Assembly (NCBI GenBank): GCA_937927975.1 | Contig: CALEZT010000277.1 | Coordinates: 1-9,519 of the forward strand | Length of the DNA stretch: 9,519 bases | From: an uncultured Phycisphaerales bacterium | GTDB lineage: Bacteria; Planctomycetota; Phycisphaerae; Sedimentisphaerales; Anaerobacaceae | Direction of reading: 5' to 3' | In this document: positions 1 to 6,817 of the stretch, one piece after another | How the letters are laid out: each line of letters begins with the position of its first letter | How positions within the stretch are numbered: position 1 is the first letter of the stretch | The notes under the pieces: model-generated | Database searches by the model: none | The model's input: only the letters and a program-made list of their open reading frames with translations | What the model was told of the DNA's origin: nothing | Translations under genes and position numbers: made by a program

Positions 1-186
1 GCCTTAAGAAGTGAACAAAATGATTGGCCCCGCCATTTTGTGATGGAAACTCCCCATGTGCAACCCTCTTCATAACCGTTCTCTTTCTCCCGCAGTTAAC
101 CGAAGACCTTCAATATCAACGGGTTATCAAAGATCAGGCCGTTCCCAGTGAGGCGGAAGCGGCGTCAAATTCAATTTCCCCTACAA
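1..186. other. Downstream flank without a supported gene
   Basis: This is the stretch after the stop codon of the last gene. I see no clear intrinsic terminator: no GC-rich hairpin is followed by a run of T on the minus strand. A minus-strand frame opens at the ATG at 71-73 and stays open for 24 codons to the window edge. It has only a poor ribosome-binding match and no recognisable sequence, so I do not call it a gene. An 8-base inverted repeat (ACAAAATG at 15-22, CATTTTGT at 34-41) is present with an 11-base loop and could be chance. Confidence 0.4.
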
Positions 187-3100
187 CTATTCTTCCAGGA
201 TACGTTTTCGAGCAATCTGTTCGATCTTGGCAGCATCAATACCTCCATCAGGCGCATCCTGGGATGTGATCAATCGATCCGAAAAACCGTTTTCCTGATA
301 CCAAGTCTGTTTTCGTTCCCACGCCTCGCGATAGCTGGGAACGTTTAGCATACCAAGATGTTCCCAATAAAAAACATCCCCTTCAAAGCTGACAGTGAAG
401 TCAGGAAGGCGAAAGTCCTTCGGATCAGTCCGCGAATAGAGCGGCTGCTCGTAGTCGTAGCTAATCCCAAGCGCATCCAACACATCTGCTACGACCACCT
501 CGCTCTTGGAGCGGACTGCGATGCCCTTCCGCGTGCGGTGGATGAGTGCCTCCAAGTGAGGTCGCTTCACATCATCCGGTCGAAGGGCTATCGTGAACAT
601 ATGAGTATTCCGCAACCGGGTGTCCGAACAGTCCGGGCTGCGTAAACGTCGGAGGGGCTCGATATCCTTTTCGACCAAGAGCACCAGCTTGCGACGGAAC
701 CGCGTGAGGCCGGTATAAATCAGTTCTCGCGACAAAGTCGAGGCTTTCTGCGGGATGATCAGGAAAACCACCTCGAAGTCGCTCCCCTGCGCCTTATGGA
801 CGGTCAACGCGTAGGCAAGTTCGAGGTATTCGTCAACCTGACCGCGGTAGTACCGATAGGAGGCGTCTACTTGCGTAGAAAAAACAGCGGCAAGGACATC
901 GCTGCCTTCCTTCCTCTTGAAAGCCTCAGTAACAATTCCGATCTCGCCATTGGCGACGTAGTCCATCCCACTTCCCTTGGGGTAGGCCCATCCATCCTTG
1001 CTTCGATTTCGAACCTGAATAATCTTGTCAGTCCAGACGATCTCATACTCACCGAAAGGTCGTGGCATCTTGCTCCATTGGCTCTGCGACTTCTGAATGA
1101 GACCTGCCTTGTATTCTCTCTGGATCAAGCGGTTGAGATCGTCAGTGCCGAAGTGTTGCGCACGAGTGGGTGAGAGGATTTGCCACGCCTCGCTGCGGAC
1201 CCAGTCCTTCTGATCGATCCCAAGCGACCGATTAAAGCTCTGGTAGTCGTCATCACGGATATTAAGGATATCAGCCATCCGCCCCTTAAGCTTGGCAAGC
1301 AGATCGTCGTGGTCGTCCCAAAACACAATATCCAGGTCGCCCATCGACTGGCCCCGAGCGACTGAGGCCAGAATCTCGTCATCACCCGGATTGACGACTG
1401 ATGTTCGGTATCCGTCCGCAAGCGCCAAGGCGACACTCTCCTCGGCTGGAACTCCCTCCTCCTCATCAACGCGCATACAAACTGTGAGTGGAGCGATGCA
1501 GTCGGGGTGGTCTTTCTGAAGCCACTCAATAATGTCGGCGAAGGGCCTCCCAGGGCCAATTGGTGGTAGCTGGTTGGGATCACCCACAAGAATCAGACGA
1601 CTCAATGGGCCGGAGTCAAGAGCACGCAGCAATGTCCCAAAGAGGTCCGTTGGGATCATTGAACACTCGTCAATGATAACGGTGGTCGCCTGGAAGGGGC
1701 TCTGATCGCTTTGTTGTTTGATTACGAAAATATCAGGCACGAACCAGCCCTGCTTAAGCAGGAACTGGTGAATGGTCATTGCATTTCGACCGGTTTTGGT
1801 GGAAAGCCGAACGCGGGCCTTTCCGGTGGGAGCCAGCAAGAGCGTCGGATGTCGACCCTCGGCACGCACCAATTCCTGAAGAAATACCTTCAGTACCGAA
1901 GTCTTGCCAGTGCCAGCTCCTCCTGTCAGCACGCTCAGTCTTCGCGAGAATAGCGTGGCGAGGGCAGTCCGTTTCTCGTCCAGCGCCGCCCTTTCACGGT
2001 CGGATTTCGGTTCACCAAAGAGCTTCTTTAGCGCTCCGAACCAGTCAATCGGGGGATCGACCGCCGGATTCGTCTTCTTGGCCCGCCGTTTAATTAGCGA
2101 AGCGGCATGTTCCTCCAGCAACTGGAGGTGCTTGAGCGCGACAAGCTCGGGATCGGAGTCGAAGGCTGTCCACAGGGCTTTTCGATAGAATTCGGCTTCG
2201 GCCAACACGACTTCCCGATCTGGCTGACACGCCCTTCTCTCAGGAAAGCGTCCGATGATCTTGGTCAGGAAGTCGGCGAATGTGAGGACAGTATCTCCAT
2301 TGCTTGCAGCCTCCTGGAGAATCGCAACACCAACCGCCCGAACCCTACGCCTGTCGTCGTGAGAGATTTCGTCTGCATCGGGAAACAGCGCCGCGTCCCC
2401 TTCGGGCCTCAAGCCATGATCGACTGTCTCCAGCGCCACGGGATCGGAGTCCGCCGACCCAAGGTCGCACTCGGATAGGATGTAAGGGTTGGCGACCAAG
2501 TCCTTTTCGGTCGCATCGATTCCGCTTGCTGCCCGCTGGTCGGGATTGGCGATCCGCTGCACCTGGCCCGGGGTGAGCTCGAGCCGGGCGAGCTTGGACA
2601 GCAGCGCATGGCGAGTTTTTAGGACGCGCCAGCGCTCTCTCGCTTTGAGGAGCCCAGTTCTGTATGTTCCTTTGTCCGGTTCGATTCTTCCCTCAAGGAT
2701 TGACAGGACATAGTCCCAGGAATTCTCTCCCCGTTTTGCCATTGGTGCCAGCACAGTTCGCTGAAAAGAGGTCCCCTTCGAAAACCCGAGGTACTGGACC
2801 ACGCTTCCAGCGCCCGGAAACGCGCCTCGACCGCTCCATGCCTCGGCCAGAACGTCGTTTAGCCAATCAAGGCGTCTTTCCCAATCAAAAGCGACGCGCC
2901 CATCAGCCTTGACGCGCTCCACACACTGTATAACGCGCTCAATGATGGCAACCGCGACGTCGTCGGAAACATGTTCCCCTCCATATGAGAATGGAAGCAG
3001 CGCGCTCCGTGGAACTCGGCAGATGATATCGTCAGTGCTGTGACCATCCCGGAGGTATTCTTGGTACGGGATACGAACCCCTTGTTCAGGGTACGCCTGG

Positions 3101-3732
3101 CTAATACGCCGGGACCAAACTGGATACTGATCCTGGTACTTTGGGGTTGTACCAAAATAGATCTGAGGCCCAACCTCAGCGATCCTTCCAATACCGACTA
3201 TAATGCGCGGCGAGTTCTCATCCAGAGGATTCCCATGGTTGCAGTAATAGAAAACAAGTGAGTTCTTTGGCTCAAGCTTTCCCCAGAATCGCTTGAGAAG
3301 TTCACGCTGACGGTCAGGCTCAAAAACCCAACCATTACTTCGCGGATTGTCTGGCCCCCGAAGTGATATATCTTCAGCTTCGCAGACCTCTCGGAAAAAT
3401 TCCTCGCGCATCCAACGGTAAGGAGCTGGACACGATGAATACGGAGGGATGTCTTCTGAGATCTCTGGTAGCCTCCGAAACTCAAGCGGGTCTTGATGTG
3501 TTATTGAAAATCCTTTTTCGGCGTAAGCGGCTGGATCACGGGAGCATGGGGGCAACCATCCGTCCAACTCGACGAGAGGTTTGCCGGCAGCTCCGCGCTC
3601 CTTTTCATCATCCCGCGAGTCACGTATGTGTTGGTGGACAATGCAGTGAGCATTGAGGTGTGGCAGGTCACATACGTGACCATCCCAAGCCCGGTCATGC
3701 CATGCTAATCTTACTGAGAGATGCGTAGTCAT
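187..3732 (-). CDS. RecD2-like SF1B DNA helicase with novel N-terminal domain and C-terminal PD-(D/E)XK-like domain
   Basis: This is an 1,181-residue protein, whereas RecD2 itself is usually about 700-800. The extra length lies at both ends. Residues 1-360 form an unfamiliar region starting with WHDRAWDGHVC (11-21) and containing FYYCNHGNPL (161-170). Residues 370-500 resemble the RecD2 helix-hairpin-helix region (LVANPYILSE, 412-421, then a helical segment). The helicase core has Walker A GGAGTGKTS (604-612), motif Ia APTGKA (634-639), motif II IIDECSM (686-692), motif III LVGDPNQLPP (715-724), motif IV LSPTR (853-857), the RecD-type motif V ALTVHKAQGSDF (975-986) and motif VI LIYTGLTR (1004-1011). 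All essential residues appear present, so ATP-driven 5'-3' unwinding is expected from the family. The usual Q-motif glutamine seems to be K587. Residues 1070-1150 have a PD-(D/E)XK-like layout: E1078, D1111 in LPDF, and E1124 in YWEHLGM. The catalytic lysine is not in its usual place. The ATG at 3732 has a stop codon two codons upstream in frame and a fair Shine-Dalgarno site. It is the last gene of the apparent operon. Confidence 0.94.
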   Translation of the reverse strand: MTTHLSVRLAWHDRAWDGHVCDLPHLNAHCIVHQHIRDSRDDEKERGAAGKPLVELDGWLPPCSRDPAAYAEKGFSITHQDPLEFRRLPEISEDIPPYSSCPAPYRWMREEFFREVCEAEDISLRGPDNPRSNGWVFEPDRQRELLKRFWGKLEPKNSLVFYYCNHGNPLDENSPRIIVGIGRIAEVGPQIYFGTTPKYQDQYPVWSRRISQAYPEQGVRIPYQEYLRDGHSTDDIICRVPRSALLPFSYGGEHVSDDVAVAIIERVIQCVERVKADGRVAFDWERRLDWLNDVLAEAWSGRGAFPGAGSVVQYLGFSKGTSFQRTVLAPMAKRGENSWDYVLSILEGRIEPDKGTYRTGLLKARERWRVLKTRHALLSKLARLELTPGQVQRIANPDQRAASGIDATEKDLVANPYILSECDLGSADSDPVALETVDHGLRPEGDAALFPDADEISHDDRRRVRAVGVAILQEAASNGDTVLTFADFLTKIIGRFPERRACQPDREVVLAEAEFYRKALWTAFDSDPELVALKHLQLLEEHAASLIKRRAKKTNPAVDPPIDWFGALKKLFGEPKSDRERAALDEKRTALATLFSRRLSVLTGGAGTGKTSVLKVFLQELVRAEGRHPTLLLAPTGKARVRLSTKTGRNAMTIHQFLLKQGWFVPDIFVIKQQSDQSPFQATTVIIDECSMIPTDLFGTLLRALDSGPLSRLILVGDPNQLPPIGPGRPFADIIEWLQKDHPDCIAPLTVCMRVDEEEGVPAEESVALALADGYRTSVVNPGDDEILASVARGQSMGDLDIVFWDDHDDLLAKLKGRMADILNIRDDDYQSFNRSLGIDQKDWVRSEAWQILSPTRAQHFGTDDLNRLIQREYKAGLIQKSQSQWSKMPRPFGEYEIVWTDKIIQVRNRSKDGWAYPKGSGMDYVANGEIGIVTEAFKRKEGSDVLAAVFSTQVDASYRYYRGQVDEYLELAYALTVHKAQGSDFEVVFLIIPQKASTLSRELIYTGLTRFRRKLVLLVEKDIEPLRRLRSPDCSDTRLRNTHMFTIALRPDDVKRPHLEALIHRTRKGIAVRSKSEVVVADVLDALGISYDYEQPLYSRTDPKDFRLPDFTVSFEGDVFYWEHLGMLNVPSYREAWERKQTWYQENGFSDRLITSQDAPDGGIDAAKIEQIARKRILEE
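3619..3680. repeat. Nested inverted repeats near the 5' end of the RecD2-like gene
   Basis: A 12-base sequence, GTCACGTATGTG at 3619-3630, recurs exactly as its reverse complement at 3669-3680, with 38 bases between. Inside that loop is a perfect 6-base inverted repeat, CAATGC at 3639-3644 against GCATTG at 3650-3655. The right arm can alternatively fold alone: GGTCAC (3666-3671), a 4-base loop, then GTGACC (3676-3681). In the mRNA these lie about 50-115 bases after the start codon, within codons 18-38. The structure is seen directly. A role, for example in tuning translation or binding a regulator, is speculation. Confidence 0.5.
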
Positions 3733-3737
3733 GCTTT

Positions 3738-3744
3738 CTCACCC
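3738..3744 (-). promoter_or_regulatory. Ribosome binding site for the RecD2-like gene
   Basis: The minus strand reads GGGTGAG, ending five bases before the ATG at 3732. GGTGA matches the part of the Shine-Dalgarno consensus next to the GGAGG core. It lies in the 28-base gap after the stop of the sacsin-like gene. The TGA inside it is in frame with the start codon and blocks any longer N-terminus. Confidence 0.55.
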
Positions 3745-3760
3745 ATGATGCCTTCCAATG

Positions 3761-6700
3761 CTAATCCTCGCTCCTTCCCATTTCTTCGAGAATCGTCTTT
3801 ACATCGCAGAGATGGGTCTCGACGAACTGAATGGTCGTTTCAAGATCGCCGAGTCGCAATGGAGCCTCCAATGAGTCCATATTCAGAAGAGCCTCTCTCA
3901 AATCGGTCATGGCCGCTTCGTCCTTCTTGACAAACTCTTTGTACATTGCAGCGCAAAGTGGGCATAGGGCCAAAAACTGCGCCTCGTGCTCCACGGGAAA
4001 ATGATCCTGGGAGAACGCTTCGACAGATTCAAAAAAGTGCTCACCATTACGTTTTCTGAAAGGCATTTCTTTCTTGCAGATCTGACACACCATTTGGCCG
4101 TCATCGTTGGTGTACTGTCCCCTGAGCCATAGAGAAGGGTCGATAGCGCCTCTGGTTGTCCGAACACTTCTTTCGCGCTCTTCATATTCCTTTTTTGGGG
4201 ATTCGGAGAGCTGGTCTGTTATCCGTTCCTGCCGACGCTCTGGATTCGTAACCGTCCTTGTTGGGAATGTCGGTCTGTTATTTCTTGATGCGATTTCAGC
4301 CTTTAGTTGAGCAAACTCGTCCGGATGCATCTTCAGAAACTCGATATCCTCAAGAGAGACGCCGAGCATATTGGCATGTTCGCGTTTCTTATCGTCTTCA
4401 GATGATGCTCTCCGACCGACACCTTGATTAATACCGAGAGCATCGATCAATTCCTCTGCCCCTTGAAAGTCATCAAGAAGCTGATCTGTGTTAATGTCCC
4501 CCGGTTTTTCTATGCTCCCGTCCCGCGTAGGAATCCACTTGGTGCTCCGAAGACGGGTCAGCATTTGAGAGTCGAAGGACTTGCTATGGCCGCTGTAGTA
4601 AAACCAATGATAGCGACCCCTGAAAAACCAGGAGTCCAATTCCAAATGTTCTTTAAGATAACCCCACAGGATCAGAACAGCTTTCGCCTTGTCTTCAAAA
4701 CTCTGAACTGCCTCCAAGGATTCAAGGAAATCATCCAGCCCATGAAGGTTATAGTTCTCGATTGTCTCGGCGCGCGTTGAGTATTCACTTACACCAGGAG
4801 GCAAGCCATCAGAAAACAGGATGCGCCGTGGCAGAGTCGCAATGCCAAGGTCGATCAAAATGCATGGGTCTGCTGAAGCCAGCGGCTGTTCGGATAAGAA
4901 CCACACGTCTATCGAAGCGGCAAAATAAAGCCGCAAAGTCGGGCTTTCCTGGTAGACATCGCGCGGCTTTTTATATGCCATATCCCCAACCGGGTTGACA
5001 GCCTTGAGAAAAGGTGTCTGCTTTGCCTTCTGGATTACTCTTTTCTTACCGGCCTCCGAGTCAGAGGTCAAAGCGCGCAGAATTTTAAGGATGTCCGCCG
5101 CGTGCTCGGTCTCGGAAACCGAGGATAGATCACTTTTCGAGTACTTGGGCAGAACTCTTTCGACGATGTCATCAAACACGTCCGGTTCCGATAGGCCCAA
5201 ACGCTTCAGGAAATTTCCCCCTTGTTCATCGTCTGCAATCGGCCGCTTCACAATCGGGAAGTCGGTGTCTTCCGGAGGAGGCAAAAAGGCATTTGGAGTT
5301 GTGCCGTCAGCCCGAAAAGGTATCACATGACTATCATCTTGGAGGCGGACAATGGGCTTGGAACGGAGAAGCCCTCCCGAATCCCCGGACCACCTTGGAG
5401 AACGCCAAAGCGCCTCTTGGCCAGACAAGTACCCGTAAAACTCCAACAGCCATTCATCGACTTGTATTGACAAGAAAGACTGGGTGATCCTTCGGGCAAA
5501 GCTGTCGGGCGTAATCTCCTCGACCTCCAGTTCATTAAGCAAGTATGTGCGTAGCTCCGGGGTTCGATCCTGAGTAATTGAGCCAGCCAGCCACCTGACA
5601 GTTGCCTCTGATTGAAAGAGCTTTCGAAGCTGCTCATGATCCAGCAGTTTTCTGAGGTCAGCGCCACGTGCAAGTTTCGCATTTCGCGCTGAGACGAAGT
5701 TGCCATCATCTGCAGGCAACAGTTCTTTGACTGCAAGAGCCTCCCGAACCGAGGTAACAATCGGCAGAAACATACTGCCTGGAGGAAAGTCGTCCATCCT
5801 TATTGGCAATGCTTCAAGCAGCGAGACACCCAATAGACCAAGGTCCTTGAGCTGCGGCAACACGTCAGCCATAAGACATGCGGTCTCACGCACCAATGTC
5901 GCGTTCCAATCGTCCTCTTTCGGGATATTGTCCCTTGCCGGCGTGGTCTTGTATGGTCCTTGGATCAAAAACCCGAATCGGGTTTCCTTCTCAGTCGGGA
6001 AGAAGACCACGAGTGGTGAATCCTTTATTCTTACCACCTCTTCCCGTTGTTCCCTCTCATTCCCTTGAAGGCGGAAACCGATCTCGACCGGGACTTGACG
6101 TGGGCAATCCTCACCAGGGTCAGGCACATCCACGGGGCGCTCAAATATCAACCAACTCTCGCTTTCATCTTCGCCGTTGTTCTGGCCAATTACCGTTACT
6201 TCGCGTGCACCGCCTCGCGTAGTCTCGTCCCGCAGATAAACACCACCTATCCCATCCGGTAATCTGTATTCGATCTCTTTGATCTTACGAAGAAAAAGCA
6301 GTGTCCTGGCGCTTAGCTTACACAGTCTTGTAGTGATCTCCCTGCATGCAATTCCCGGTTTGACATCCTCCTTGTTGAATGGAAAGGCGAAGAGGGTGGT
6401 CCATGAATCTCCGATGTCTTGCTGCTTGACGGCATATGGCCGAACGTAGTTCTCGATTCTGAAGCTTTCATCGCCTGAGTGAATTTCAGGTGTAGTTGTG
6501 TATGCGTAGACTGACTTGAAGCCGATCCCGAACTTGCCGATCTGAGTGAGATCTTCAGTCTTCGTTCCTTCACCGACCCCGCAAATTCCGCGCACATCCT
6601 TTTCATCAAATAGGCGGCCGTCATGAAGAACCTCGAGCTTGTCTTCTACAAGTTGGAAGAGGACCTTCGACGCACCGGCATCCTCGGCGTTCTGCAGAAG

Positions 6701-6817
6701 CTCGAAAATGAAATGCGTCCTATCCGTATATAGCCTGCCCAAAAAGGATAGATGACGTGTTCCTTGACCATATTCGAGGATGTTGTCGGCACGTATTTTG
6801 TCGTAATCACTCGGCAT
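3761..6817 (-). CDS. Sacsin/Hsp90-like (GHKL) ATPase with C-terminal Cys4 HNH-like zinc module
   Basis: This is a 1,018-residue protein from the ATG at 6817. The N-terminal 300 residues or so form a GHKL ATP-binding fold of the sacsin type. The N box is ELLQNAEDA (E39, N43), the adenine-contacting aspartate is probably D66 in HDGRLF, and the glycine-rich lid is IGKFGIGFKS (93-102). The segment QGPYKTTPARDNIP, with R295, fits the end of the Hsp90-like middle region. Such domains bind ATP and dimerise or change shape on hydrolysis. About 500 residues follow without a recognised fold, then a charged linker (about 800-890). The C-terminus carries C911-x2-C914 and C952-x2-C955 with H927, H939 and H944 between them. 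LALCPLC resembles the last zinc knuckle of HNH nucleases, but the usual trailing histidine is replaced (AAMYKE), so cleavage is uncertain. An upstream ATG at 6829 would add four residues, but a GGAGG abuts it directly, so 6817 is preferred. The gene overlaps the SNF2 gene by 11 bases, and gene 3 begins 28 bases after it. Chaperone-like or ATP-gated effector roles are inference. Confidence 0.92.
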   Translation of the reverse strand: MPSDYDKIRADNILEYGQGTRHLSFLGRLYTDRTHFIFELLQNAEDAGASKVLFQLVEDKLEVLHDGRLFDEKDVRGICGVGEGTKTEDLTQIGKFGIGFKSVYAYTTTPEIHSGDESFRIENYVRPYAVKQQDIGDSWTTLFAFPFNKEDVKPGIACREITTRLCKLSARTLLFLRKIKEIEYRLPDGIGGVYLRDETTRGGAREVTVIGQNNGEDESESWLIFERPVDVPDPGEDCPRQVPVEIGFRLQGNEREQREEVVRIKDSPLVVFFPTEKETRFGFLIQGPYKTTPARDNIPKEDDWNATLVRETACLMADVLPQLKDLGLLGVSLLEALPIRMDDFPPGSMFLPIVTSVREALAVKELLPADDGNFVSARNAKLARGADLRKLLDHEQLRKLFQSEATVRWLAGSITQDRTPELRTYLLNELEVEEITPDSFARRITQSFLSIQVDEWLLEFYGYLSGQEALWRSPRWSGDSGGLLRSKPIVRLQDDSHVIPFRADGTTPNAFLPPPEDTDFPIVKRPIADDEQGGNFLKRLGLSEPDVFDDIVERVLPKYSKSDLSSVSETEHAADILKILRALTSDSEAGKKRVIQKAKQTPFLKAVNPVGDMAYKKPRDVYQESPTLRLYFAASIDVWFLSEQPLASADPCILIDLGIATLPRRILFSDGLPPGVSEYSTRAETIENYNLHGLDDFLESLEAVQSFEDKAKAVLILWGYLKEHLELDSWFFRGRYHWFYYSGHSKSFDSQMLTRLRSTKWIPTRDGSIEKPGDINTDQLLDDFQGAEELIDALGINQGVGRRASSEDDKKREHANMLGVSLEDIEFLKMHPDEFAQLKAEIASRNNRPTFPTRTVTNPERRQERITDQLSESPKKEYEERERSVRTTRGAIDPSLWLRGQYTNDDGQMVCQICKKEMPFRKRNGEHFFESVEAFSQDHFPVEHEAQFLALCPLCAAMYKEFVKKDEAAMTDLREALLNMDSLEAPLRLGDLETTIQFVETHLCDVKTILEEMGRSED

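Noticed and set aside
15..41. 8-base inverted repeat as a transcription terminator for the operon
   Set aside because: The stem is AT-rich, the loop is 11 bases, and no T-run follows on the minus strand. A match of this size is expected by chance in a window this long.
1..73. Minus-strand frame from the ATG at 71-73 running off the left edge
   Set aside because: Only 24 codons are visible, with a poor ribosome-binding match and no recognisable sequence. More sequence to the left is needed before calling a gene.
24..1589. Several open frames of 60-150 codons on both strands inside and around the RecD2-like gene
   Set aside because: They lie opposite or out of frame with a gene that has intact helicase motifs, encode compositionally odd, motif-free peptides, and have no convincing ribosome-binding sites.
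3761..6817. Calling the GHKL protein HtpG (Hsp90) or MutL
   Set aside because: Beyond the N-terminal ATP-binding domain the protein lacks the middle and C-terminal regions of either family and ends in a Cys4 module instead.
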